Shown here piece by piece: positions 31,700-41,884 of a stretch of 64,000 bases of DNA. Under the pieces are notes generated by a model. It was not told the DNA's origin. It was given only the letters and a program-made list of their open reading frames with translations, and did not search any database. Position 1 is the first letter of the stretch. Each line of letters opens with the position of its first letter. This DNA comes from Siderastrea radians (taxonomy: Eukaryota; Cnidaria; Anthozoa; Scleractinia; Rhizangiidae): positions 18,989,534 to 19,053,533 of the forward strand of contig OZ024895.1 in NCBI GenBank assembly GCA_964017195.1, read 5' to 3'. Position numbers and translations under genes: made by a program.

Positions 31700-33980
31700 G
31701 ACGGAATTGGTAAAGTTTAATGGTGAGCGTTTAAGCTTATTTATTCATTACACTGTAAAAGTTCGCCGTATAATTGTTAATAAATGCGTTACCACTTGAT
31801 CTGAGGCATTTTTGTTGTTCTTTTCAGCCCTTTTGTACACTTATCATGATCGATGTTTGTTGTTATGCCTTACTGACTAGACTGACTAGAGTAAAGCAAA
31901 GCTTCTTATACATGTATCCATTATGGTTGCTGTGTGAGTACGGTTTTCATCCTCGCGGCAACAGCGGCAGGAAATCCAGCTCAAATTTTTAACATAGCCG
32001 AAAACAGGTTACAGTTCTTGTTGAATGTATCTGTCTACATCACAAAGTGTTACTAGTGACTGTGTTTGTTTGTTGTTTTAGGTGCATTTAAATTTTGGCA
32101 ACTGTGTACTAATGCCAGCTGGGCGAGAAAGTGTTCTGCTGTCGTGCAATTCCCAAATCCCGTGATAAGATACCACCTGCTATGTCCTAGAGACAGATAA
32201 AGAGAATTTTTTAAATCCAGCTGTCATTGAGACAGATTATAATCAGTATTTTGAAAATGAAGGCCGGAGTACGTACATATTTAAACGTATTTTTGCTTGG
32301 GGCTCTTTTTTTTTGGGGGGGGGGGTGGGGGGGCAGAGAACAAACTCCATGTATAGATTGGTGCAACCCAAATGAGTATGGTTTTAAAGCCTTTTTGGTC
32401 TGAAAATGGTTGTTGACTTAAAAGTCAGGTCTGAAAATGGTAATTGATTTGGCGGTGACAGTTATGTTTTGTCAGTTCTGAAAATGGGTGGGAAAAATTA
32501 CACATCTGGTTCTCAAGATGGGTAAGGAAAATGACATGTTTGGTCTGACAGTGGGCACAGAGCTGCTTTGTGGTTAAATTTTGTTTGGGAAAAGAGAAAC
32601 AAAAACCTCTGGGAGCAGGGGAGGAACCAGGGGACCAGTGAGGAGGGAAAATTACATATTGTGGTCTGAAAATGAATCACCTATAAATTGTGTTCATGAG
32701 AAAACATCCTTCATTAATACATGATGAGATGTTGCAATGCTCATGAGGTTGTGTGCTAAATACTAAGATATTTGACAAAAGGTGACGTGAAAGTAGTAAA
32801 AGATCCAGGAACAATACTTAAATGACAATTACAAAAACCCTTATTACATGAACATGATTACGTAAACAGTATACCTTGTTATGTTCTTAGCAACCTTGTG
32901 CACTTTATGACCCCTTTGATGTATATGGTTTAACAAGTACTGGGTTTACAATCAGTTGTACTACCAGTACAACATATAAGTAATAAAATTGTTAGTTGAA
33001 AGCAAAAACAAACTCTCAATTTTTAGCTTAAACAAATCAAATGTGATTTCATTATTTCTAAGACTGTGAAATCGAGTTAATGTTGTTCTTCTACTGTTGT
33101 TACTGGTCAGCTAACCTGTTTATTTATTTAATATAGATTTATTTTTGTAGTTGACATATTTATTTAATCCCTTTACTGCTGAGTTACCTTTTACTCATCT
33201 GTGTATCTTTCTTATGAGTCTGTTGTTTCCTCTTTCATTCTCAGAACATGTATAGAGTAATGTTGCTTATAGGCAATACACTTACTGGATACGTATGAAG
33301 CTGGGACGACAAATCCCAATAGCCATTTCATCTTGTCTGGTTTTAAAAATTAGAGAGAGCTTCCCAAGTAAAAGTGGAAACTGAAAGGGCTTTGAATATG
33401 TCCATTAACAGCTTGGCAGTCTTGCTAGATAATATTAACATCATATTTGGTTGACACTTGTACTACTCTTTGAAATGTATCTCAACTTTGTATTTTCTTC
33501 AAGTACTACAGAGTGGTACTTAACCTAGGAGGTGAGAGGGGAGGGGCTTCCATAGTGTAGTGAAGGGGTCACGGTAATTACAATTCATGCTTTGGTACCA
33601 CTTAGGGTGTTTGAATTAAAAATGACCATTGTCAGCGTGTTTTGATACTTTCTAGGGTTTTAAGGTACTATATAATGTCAGAAATTCATGCTGGCAGGAA
33701 CAACTTTTCAAGAGGTATTAGTACTTCTTGGAGTGACAAGGAACATTTGCGACACCCACAAAAGAAGTTTTTTTTTTGTTTCAAACAACAATCAATTCCT
33801 TCAGTTTTTATGGGTCAACCATTTCTCCCTCCTGAAAGTACTTAGATAGCAGCTGTACGAAGGGTGGACCCCATAATTATATTAAGTGATACACCTGTCA
33901 TAAACTTGAGAGGGGCATGTTTGTCTTGATATGAGGTCATTTCTGCCTCCCCTAAAAATCATGAACATGGAACAGCCTGG
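31700..33980. other. Transposon interior without a readable gene
   Basis: It holds a G-run (32318-32333), AATGGT-rich words (TCTGAAAATGG repeated about 32400-32500, 32660) and short frames only. The TCTGAAAATGG/GGTCTGAAAATG reiteration is a weak tandem-like pattern. Confidence 0.45.
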
Positions 33981-33991
33981 AACACCTGCTT

Positions 33992-34639
33992 CCCAGGGGG
34001 TACTCCGGATTTCAAGTGACGGGGATGATCGAATGGGGGCAAAAATCAAAACCCCCAAAAACCCCTAGGGCCTCCAAAGAAACCACAAAATCCCTGGACC
34101 AAAAATCCCAAAATCCCATGCCGAATTTTGGAGCCTCAAAAATTTCCAGAAAGGATTAACCCACAAGTCACAAGCAAAAGATATCAAGAATTCACTACAG
34201 CAAAAGGGAATTCCAGTGAGGATAAAGCCGGGTGATAAACACGATGGATGAGAAATCAGTTGAATGAATTGAAGCCTTGTGAAATACACCCGGGACACTT
34301 TGCGGACTATTGTATAACCGGTTTTATGAAACGGATGCAATGTAATGTGACACCATCGTTAAATATAATTAAAACAACCCCAAAACAAGTTTGGTTGTCA
34401 GTACTTAATATTCGCAGAACTACGCGGCCAGGATACACAGGCACTACCACAATTCTTCAGATTGTTTTGAATACCCAAAAAATCTCTACTTAAATCAAGC
34501 CACCCAAAAAAATACTTGCCAAATTTTCCTGCCCAAAAACATCCCGGAATGGAAAATTTCAACCCCCCCCCCCCAAAAAAAAATCCTTCGATTATCACCG
34601 TCACTTGAAATCCGGAGTAACCCCCCCCCCCCCCCTGGG
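33992..34639. mobile_element. hAT-type MITE with perfect 8-bp target duplication
   Basis: ACCTGCTT occurs at 33984-33991 and again at 34640-34647. Between them the ends read CCCAGGGGG and CCCCCTGGG, followed inside by TACTCCGGATTTCAAGTGAC and its complement (34594-34613), with GATGATCGAA/TTCGATTATC further in. An 8-bp target duplication and CAGGG-type ends are the hAT signature. The interior is A/C-rich (CAAAAATCCC words) and non-coding. It is nested inside the 4.95-kb transposon, so it is younger. Confidence 0.85.
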
Positions 34640-35159
34640 ACCTGCTTGCCAGTCACAAGCCACAACACTTAGAAACTAGACCAGTTTATTAAATCTGGGT
34701 TTATGTTGTTGGTTGTCTTGAGTGTTGGCTTGTGAGAGGCTTAAGAAGGGCCTGTAGCCGCTGTATGAAAGCGATAAAACTGAAATATTTTAGTGTGTGA
34801 AAAATATTACATTCAGAGCTCGAAAGTTACGTTTGTTTATAATTATTGAAGCCTAATTTATGCGCCACAAACCCGAGGTTATTGTTAATGTTTAGTAACT
34901 GCTATGACTTATAATTCTCAAGTAAACTAACTGAAAGAGTTAACAACCATCAGAAGATACAAGCTAGTCATAGATATATTGAACAAAATGCAAAATTCTT
35001 ACCTCTAAATTTCTACGTTGTGCAAATGCTGAACACGCAATTGGAATTCCCGTGTGAAGTTGCTCCGTTCTTGGGCGGACATGGATGGTTTATACCGCTG
35101 TAACTTACCGCTCAAAACAACCTCCACAAGCTCGGAAAACCGGCAAAAACACAGCAAAC

Positions 35160-35412
35160 ACATAACAGGTAAGGTTCTTCAAACTTTATTTGGATTTTTA
35201 GGTATTGTCCTTGGAAAACCGCCGATTATTTTCGATCGAATCGCTGTGGTTACCTGTGGTGTAAACTGGTCTACACAGACACGTGAATCAGAGTTTTGTG
35301 GGTTGAAACGATCCTCCTTTCATTCTTTGAGCCATTTTTGAGGCAGTTCTGGATCTTCTGGAAACTTAAAATTACTTACTTTACTCTCATAGCAGCACAA
35401 AACACCATGATT
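35160..35412 (-). pseudogene. THAP zinc-finger domain remnant
   Basis: The minus strand from 35409 reads MVFCAAM, then in a shifted frame KFPEDPELPQKWLKE, EDRFNPQNSDSRVCVDQF and TIPKNPN. The spacing F-P-x8-W...RVC-x2-[H/Q]F is the THAP (C2CH) plan. The usual final His is Gln and there are an in-frame TGA and a frame change. THAP domains bind DNA in P-element, Kolobok and ISL2EU transposases. Here the domain sits at the right edge of the 30778-35727 element and reads inward. Confidence 0.7.
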
Positions 35413-35730
35413 TTCCGCTCAAGTCCTCACACTTCGAATCCCCGCAATTTTCCAGCTCGCCAACAGTGACGTCACTAGTGTTATTTCCGACAATTTACCG
35501 ACAACTTTCCCGACCGCTCTACGATTATGAAGGCCAAAAAGTAGCACTTTTCACGTGCCATTATCTCTGCGATCCTAAGTCCAATTGACTTGAAACTTCA
35601 GAATATGTTTATTTGATACCAAATCAACACATAACAAGTAAATTGGATTCAAAGAAAAAATGTCGAAATTTTGGTTTATTTGACCTTTAACTGTTTCACC
35701 AAATCCGGTTTGGGTTGAAACACGACCTTA

Positions 35731-35990
35731 GTTTCTGTTTTTAAACACAGTCTTAAACATAAACTCCTTAAAGACTTTATCGATTCTTAATGAATTTTTG
35801 TTTGTTTGTTTGCTAGTTTTCTTGTAATTTAATATTAGTGTAATTGAATATTGTAAATATTGTAATTAAATATTAGTGTAATTAAACATTCGAATTAAAT
35901 GCTAGAGTAATATCGCTTTTAAAGTAAGATTATTGACTTTGAAAAGCCCCTTTGGGGAAAGTCAATAAAGTATATATTAACAATTAGACG
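35731..35990 (+). mobile_element. CR1/L2-like LINE, right segment and 3' end
   Basis: After the TTA the interrupted ORF resumes as SVFKHSLKHKLLKDFIDS and stops at TAA (35788). It is followed by an AT-rich 3' UTR with TAATTAAATATTAGTG words and the terminal AAAGCCCCTTTGGGGAAAGT hairpin and CAATAAAG (35940-35975). Together with 30250-30774 it forms one LINE copy. Confidence 0.8.
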
Positions 35991-36362
35991 TTCAAAGTAA
36001 CAATTACAATAGACGTTCAGTGAATACAATCAAACCCCGCTTTGTGCGCCCTGCCTGACCCCGTGTTTTCACAGTCAAAATATAGTTTGACCAAAACGTG
36101 ATTACTTGCTTCATGGTGAAGTTAGAAATCTTCAACTTTTGGTAGAAAATATCATTAAGTAAACCCTAAGTATCTGGAAGTTGTTCAATGTACAATTTTT
36201 TCAACTGATGCAGTAAGAGGCTTTTGTGCTGCTGGGTAAATAATATATTTTTCAGCCTGAATTCATCAGGGAATAAAACTATCTCCAAGAAAAGAAATAC
36301 TAATAGTGCTAATAATACCCTTACGTTCAAAGGTTTGAAGAGCTAAACTTTAAAAGGATCTG

Positions 36363-36900
36363 ATGGAGGTAATTGGAAGCAAATTTGCATTAAGTACACA
36401 TTATCACTCTTTAGCAAGCCGCTTATTTCTTATGCTTATTATTTGAGTTTCTTCCTTTGGAAGGTATTATCAACCTGGTTTATCTCTTTCGACAATAAAT
36501 GGAATATTCCAGCCAGAAATGGAATGTTGCGGCCAGAAATGCCACAAGAAGAGCCTGAAAAAATGGAAAAGCACCCTGCCTGGGTTGAGAGCTTCGGATC
36601 CTGTCTTTATTGTAGGACAGCATTTGGGACCAGGTGCTCTACTGAGCGGTGGCGGAAGCTTCAAGATTGATGAGAGGAGACAGAAGAGAAAGTTACTGTT
36701 GATTTCTTTTATTCTTCTACATGTATTATCGCAACTGAATTATCGTATGAATTTAACTTTTAATTTTCATTTCACACTATCATGAGTAACAGCAACATTT
36801 TCAATTTTTTTTTTTGCTGTAGATCGACCCAGACCATCATCCTATTATTGACATCGATGATGCATGGATGTCCCATCTGCATATATTTCGTAAAAACTAA
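36363..36900 (+). pseudogene. Small RING-like gene, unit E, broken
   Basis: First exon relic at 36363-36392 (MEVIGSKFA) with the donor mutated to TTAAGT. The RING-like exon begins about 36464 and reads MECCGQKCHKKSLKKWKSTL in one frame and GSCLYCRTAFG...CSTERWRKLQD in another, so a frameshift lies near 36590. The first CxxC pair has become W and S. Exon 3 follows TTTTTTGCTGTAG (about 36834) and reads IDPDHHPIIDIDDAWM. Comparison with the next unit (offset about 670 bp) shows that this copy is dead. Confidence 0.6.
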
Positions 36901-37049
36901 AACACTCTATCAAAGATATGAAGAGTCAGACTTTTATCAAACGTTATAACAGCATGCAACTGCAGATCTTCTGATGCAGGGTGCCACAGTTGTCAGCTTA
37001 AGTATACTGCGCTTGTGATTAACCGCTTATTTTCTATAAAACCTCCCCC

Positions 37050-37600
37050 CGCTCCCTTACCGCTCTTTTGTTTAAATTTTTTGTGATTTGTCGCTTATTT
37101 CTCATGATCAACCTTTTCGGTTTCTGCCTTTTGAAGGTGCAGTCCACGTGCTTCATATGCTTTAAAGACGGCTACATTCTACCAGAAACAGGTTGTTGTA
37201 AACAACGGTGCCACAAGAAGGGTATGAAAAGAAAAAACAGCACTCTGGTTGAGAACGCAGGATCCTGTCCTCATTGTAGGACGGAATTCGGGGTCCCATG
37301 CTCTCCAGAGAGGAGAAGAGAGCTGCAAACAGTTTAAAAAGCGTCTTGGATCAAATTAGAAGCGTAAGTTACTGTTGATGTCTATTATTCCTGTGATATC
37401 GAAACTAATTTATCGTATGAATTTAACTGTTAGTTTTTAATTTCACACTGTCATGAGTTGCAAAGTAATAATTTCATATTTTTTGATGCAGGTTTGCCCA
37501 CTCAGAATTGCTAGTATTGACATTAATGATGGATGGCCCGTCTGCATGTATTTTGTAAAAACTAAAACACTCTATCAAAGGTATGAAGTGTCACACTTTT
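37050..37600 (+). CDS. Small RING-like zinc-finger protein exon, unit F, open
   Basis: An open frame from about 37137 to TAA at 37335 reads STCFICFKDGYILPETGCCK, then QRCHKKGMKR, GSCPHCRTEFG and SPERRRELQTV. The pattern CxxC ... CC-x4-H-x3 ... CPHC is that of a C3HC4/RING-like domain. The Cys expected after HKK is Gly here and Ser in unit E, so the zinc site is altered or a neighbouring Cys substitutes. RING proteins usually act as ubiquitin ligases, but that is family knowledge, not shown here. Exon 1 was not found. A possible later exon follows TTGATGCAG near 37494 (VCPLRIASIDINDGW). It is the tandem sister of unit E. It may be a pseudogene too. Confidence 0.45.
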
Positions 37601-37737
37601 ATCACATTTTAACAACCTGCAGCTGCAGATTGTCACAATTGTCAAATGATCAACAGAAAGTTGACAGAATATTATATTTTACCCCCATTGCTGTAGGAGT
37701 TTTTGTTTTTGATATTTCTATTTGTATTAATAGATAG

Positions 37738-37835
37738 ATTTTCTTAACCCTGATGATGACTTCCGCTCAGGTTGTCGAAACATTTGTCAATGTCGTCACA
37801 AACAGTCCTTCTCACCTGGATGATCATAATTTCCG
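37738..37835 (+). ncRNA. Hammerhead-like motif in a retroelement 3' end fragment
   Basis: CTGATGA (37750-37756), one bulged T, a stem II hairpin GAC..GTC (37758-37776, with inner CC/GG), GAAA (37777-37780), a 5-bp stem III ACATT/AATGT (37780-37793) with loop TGTC, and the cleavable GTC triplet (37792-37794). This is the hammerhead core order. Stem I is not evident in the bases next to it. The GTCGAAAC...GTC and CCTTCTCACC words recall Penelope-type terminal repeats. It is a candidate only. Confidence 0.4.
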
Positions 37836-39505
37836 ACCTTTGATATGACTCCTGGTTTCAAACCATTTACAGTTTTAACTGTAAATAAATGGCATAGGTT
37901 TATTTTTTTTATTTTTTGGACGCTGTGAAAGTATTTAATGTATCAAAAATGTTTTAATTCAAGGTTTCCGTTCTCGCTGGTCCGTCCATCTCCAGGGTCT
38001 GCGTATTTGTCTTGAAACACAACGGCGTACATAGATCCAACTTCCAATCCTCTATAAAGGATTGTTGAATAACAGCTTTAATTTCAACCAATATTCTGTT
38101 TGTATCTTTGACTTCAGAATTAATCTGTAAATTCCTGAGAACAACGTGTGTAATTGCAAGTTGCAAGAGCGCAGTTGTTTTAATTGACAAGAAGGATTTT
38201 AAGTTCAGGATAACGTTAAGTTGGGAAAAGAGGAGGACAGTTGAAATTTGTGAAAATTGGCAATTGAGAGGTGCGAGATGAGATTTTAGTTGTTTCAGTT
38301 TGTAACGTTCAAGGTCAACTACGTTCACTTCCAATGAATAATAGTAAATGAAAATTGTTTAATTAAGAAATCTTACGTTTTAATACTTTGATATCCTGGA
38401 GCACTTGTTTTCAATGCTTTGGGAACCAGTTGAGAATGGTGAAGATGAATGTGATGAATGTGATGATGACTACATAGACTTACGTTGTAATTTTTTTTTA
38501 TCTTTTCCACATCCATTAACTTACTCTTGAACTATTGTTTTCTTGTTCCTATATATAATTCATATATAATGCACATATCAATTTCTTTATCCTTTAGAAG
38601 ACGAACTTTAAAAGCTAAAGAAGAAGAGCAAAAGGCAAAGTTGCCATGGTGCCACATATAAAAACGCCACTACAGCAATGCAAGGAAGTTAAGAGACCCT
38701 TTTGTAATTGCCATTGTTGCTTGTTTTATCAAGAGATTACGAGCGACATATTCTACCCCTTTTAAGTGTGGCTTTTAGATAGAGAATGCTTATCATAGGT
38801 TCAGCAAGGCAAAAGAGTTAATACCGTACGCTCCATGCATGTCCGCTTTTTTGAACCTCGTCGAAGTTTATTTGCTCAGGATGGAATTGCATGATTGAGT
38901 AAGTGTGACTTACGAGATGGAGTTGTCAAAACAGCATATTCTATCCATTTAGTGTTAAAATCACTATCTGTTTAAGTGTAAGCGAACATGGTTCAGCTTT
39001 GGACTAAATTAAAATAATAATATTTTCAACAATTTAATCAATAATGTATTACTATTTTTTCTTCAAAACTTACCACATTAGGAATGTTGTAGAAGTAGGT
39101 TGCACTTAACCACTTTCTACAAAGTTGTATGAAATTCTCTCTTCATATCACATGAATGCCAAGCTAACTTACGAAAATCAAAATTAGGATAAGTCAACTT
39201 ACGAAATTTGAATTGTTGTAGAAGTAGGTTGCAATTATCATATTAACTCCTGCCACTTTCTACGGGGTTATATCACATGTATACCAAGCTAAAAATAAAG
39301 TACATCAGAAAGCGATTTACATAAGAAAAAGAGTAAATTCTTGGATCTTGGACGACGTCTTCCGCAAATAGGTTTGTTTTAGCGCACCTCCCTCCAACTA
39401 ACAGCTACTCGTATTGCAAGCCAACTCCCCACAGAAGAAACAACAACTGCAACATTAATAGCTCCAGTACTGGTGCATGCACAGATCTGACAGATAACGA
39501 AATGT
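37836..39505. other. No supported gene
   Basis: A 126-codon minus-strand frame (37954-38334) has no recognisable domain. An Asp/Glu/Cys-rich frame near 38417 (MLWEPVENGEDECDECDDDY) is short and has no splice support on both sides. AATTTGAATTG-type words and GTAGAAGTAGGTTGCA repeat at 39090 and 39222. Confidence 0.45.
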
Positions 39506-39510
39506 AAGGC

Positions 39511-39642
39511 ATGATCAGAGGATGCATCACATTTGCTATCGTCATTATCATTACCATTGCAATCATTTTTTGCTTTAAAAGAGAAGAAAATAAGGAGGTG
39601 CAAACAAGAGTAAGTTCAACTTCTGAGCTGGACATCGGGTGA
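39511..39642 (+). pseudogene. Transmembrane segment ORF, 43 codons
   Basis: MIRGCITFAIVIIITIAIIF is followed by CFKREENKEVQTRV and a short Ser-rich end at TGA. It is a single hydrophobic span with a Lys/Arg/Glu stop-transfer region, as in the membrane exon of a single-pass receptor. Upstream in frame NSSSTGACTDLTDNEM is separated by a TAA. A consensus donor (AGA|GTAAGT, 39610) lies in the tail. It could be a decayed receptor exon. Confidence 0.35.
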
Positions 39643-40137
39643 CAGGTTGTCACTTCTGAAATATAACCCTCAGCGCTGCGAGAAGAGAACGCCACTATAA
39701 AGCTTAAATACAGCAGTGAAAAGCCCGTAATTTGTATAACAGGCCACTCACTACCTTTACCAGATATGTGTCATTTTTTGTGAAAAGATATGATATGTTA
39801 AAAATAATTTTTTATATAATGTAATAATGAACTGCCCTTGTAGTGGCAATGGCAACGTTTTCATTGTATTTTTTTGCTTGTTTGTTTGTTTTATGTAGAA
39901 AACTGATTTAAAAGGAAGTTTAGAAGGCTGAACTTTAAGAAAAAATATGCAACGTCCACAAGAAAGTACTGATCACCATGAATCGTAGAAAATACTTCAG
40001 CAATTATTAGTCAAAGATCCAAGCTTGATTGTGGTTAAAATAGGGCTCTTCGCTGACTACCGGTATTATTCCGATGGGTCAGCAATATCTGACGCGAGAG
40101 ATCTGTAAGACGGAACAGAGCAGTCCGTGGGAGACGT

Positions 40138-40683
40138 TTAGGTATGTAGCAATGAGACTACAGCCACTTGCACAGCAGCAGGATGTACTGGTTTATGGTC
40201 ATGTACAGTGAGTGTGGCTTGAGATTTGGAGTCTGTGACCACCTGCAGAGGAGCAAAGACTGTGGTGGGTCTAGCTATGGAAACTACAATGTCAGGTCCA
40301 TCAGCTTTGTTTACCATAGAGGGCTCTTGTAGCCAACGGATAGAACCCTGCAGGGACTGGGCCAACGTTATTGGGGTCAGTGAGTAGCATTCAGACAGCA
40401 CAGTGCGAGACTTTGCGGGGAAACTGAGCAGCGGTAAACTTCCACAGCTGACAGAAAAGGACCACACTGACCTATCGCTTAAGGACCATGACACGTCAGT
40501 CACCAACAGAGACAACAGCAGTGAAGACTTTATTGTTACCACGAGCTTTTGTCCTAAAACTAGGCATGCGGTTCTGCAGGCAGAAGCTGATTTCACAACT
40601 CTCAAGCAGGGAGTCCATCGCGCTGGGAAGCGAGAGTTCATGTCCGCGGTTGATAAAGGAATCAAAATGCAGACTTGGGCCAC
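40138..40683 (-). other. Unrecognised 181-codon open frame
   Basis: It is one of the longest uninterrupted frames outside the transposons. Val/Ser/Leu-rich with segments QGSIRWLQEP, GPDIVVSIARPTTVFAPLQV and VHPAAVQVAVVSL near the end. No signal peptide or known motif is evident. The style (short hydrophobic strands, D/G turns) would suit a retroelement capsid or protease-adjacent region, but this is only an impression. The opposite strand also has open frames of about 100 codons here. Confidence 0.3.
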
Positions 40684-40749
40684 AGAGCGTCCCTCTTAAT
40701 ATCTTGGGGCAAGCTAAGAGGCTCGAAGCACAGTATTCTGATGGCACGT

Positions 40750-41628
40750 TCAGTCATGATCACAAAGGGTTTTGTTGGGGTTTTTGACCCTGCCCCCTCC
40801 AATTTAATGCCTTGAAAGAAGAGAATTTTAAAGTTAACTAGACACGGAAACCAAGAGCGGACAAAAGGCAAATTCTTTCGCCGCCATTGTGTGAAGAACG
40901 AAGCAGAAAACAAAGAACTGTGATGATAGTGCAGAAGTCCTGATGCTTTTGTGTTTATCGATAGAGATCAGTTTCGTCTTAACCCACAGTAAAAAAAATA
41001 GCTGTTGGTAACCTTGGATATCACGTCTGTGGTGCTACCGTTCAGATAAAAGGTTATCTGCGAGCTCTTAGTAAGCTTGGTTCCATATTATCCCGATGCA
41101 AATATGACTACCCTTAGCTAGTGTTCATGTCCACAATAAACTTGTTTTTTTGGGTTGCATTCAGCTGTAGTTCACAGTCTTACTCAGATATACATTTACG
41201 TCGGTAAAGTCTTTTTTTTTTAATTGACTTTCATTTTGTCAAAAAACAAATACAACGCTATTTTAATTTTATTGAATTATTTAAAGAAACAGAAGCAAAG
41301 AATCCTTTTATAAGCCATGAGTGCTGACTATTTGAGGATGCCCTGGGAAACAGCTTTAAATTAGTGTGACGTAAACGCGGTTATTTGGGCTGTAGAGAAG
41401 GCAACTTTGAAATATTAAAGTGTGTGTATACCTTCTTAGGCATAGTTGTTTAAAGGAGGGTTTCGAACAATCTCTTTCACCCAAGGGCAAGTGAAATCCA
41501 ATTAATTAATTAAGTCCTAAGGTAGGCATATAATGAAACACCTTATTCACAACTTGTGTGAATCATATGTATATCAAAACTCTTATGTTACCAAACCTTT
41601 TTTTTTAATCTCTTTATTTTAATGTCAA
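40750..41628. other. No gene seen
   Basis: AT-rich sequence with a T-run at 41212-41221. No repeats or frames of note. Confidence 0.5.
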
Positions 41629-41629
41629 G

Positions 41630-41879
41630 ATGCAACTAACTTGTCCCACAACTCTCTGCCATGCAATCACAGGTGAGTGTCAGTCAATTTGTTGTCCTGT
41701 CAGTGGATATCCACCACCAATTGTAACCTGGAAGAAAAGTGGAACTGGGCTGCAGAAAGGAGAAAACACATGTTTGACCATGCTTCAGTCTTATGGACAA
41801 GAAAGACTTTGGAATGCATACTTGTACTGCAGGGTATTTTCTGGGTCCAAGTGACATCAGAATTACGGAAGAGGACACC
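41630..41879 (+). pseudogene. Immunoglobulin-like (I-set) domain exon, frameshifted
   Basis: After an acceptor-like TTTAATGTCAAG the frame reads QLTCPTT, then CCPVSGYPPPIVTWKKSGT (B-C strands with the Trp of the core). After a one-base shift near 41785 it reads DKKDFGMHTCTAGYFLGPSD (F-G strands with the second core Cys), IRITEEDTD and a GT donor at 41880. The D-x-G-x-[Y/H]-x-C motif and the 'YPPPxVTW' motif mark an Ig I-set fold of a cell-surface protein. The frameshift and lack of neighbouring Ig exons indicate a pseudo-exon. Confidence 0.7.
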
Positions 41880-41884
41880 GATGG

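Larger units (their letters stand above)
30778..35727. mobile_element. DNA transposon, 4.95 kb, inserted in the LINE, with THAP remnants
   Basis: The left end GGCCGTGTT (30778) and right end AACACGACC (to 35727) are inverted (8 of 9 match) and flanked by TTA on both sides (30775-30777 and 35728-35730). Further inside, AAAGGTCAAATAAACC at 31288 has its complement at 35677-35692, and GTGACGTCACTGTTG near 31517 has its complement near 35465, so the subterminal inverted similarity extends for hundreds of bases. LINE coding sequence continues on either side, which confirms an insertion. TTA target and GG-start TIRs suggest the PIF/Harbinger-ISL2EU group. It is a decayed, partly empty copy. Confidence 0.7.

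Noticed and set aside
37954..38334. 126-codon minus-strand frame
   Set aside because: No recognisable domain and no repeat copies elsewhere in the window. Not supported as a gene.
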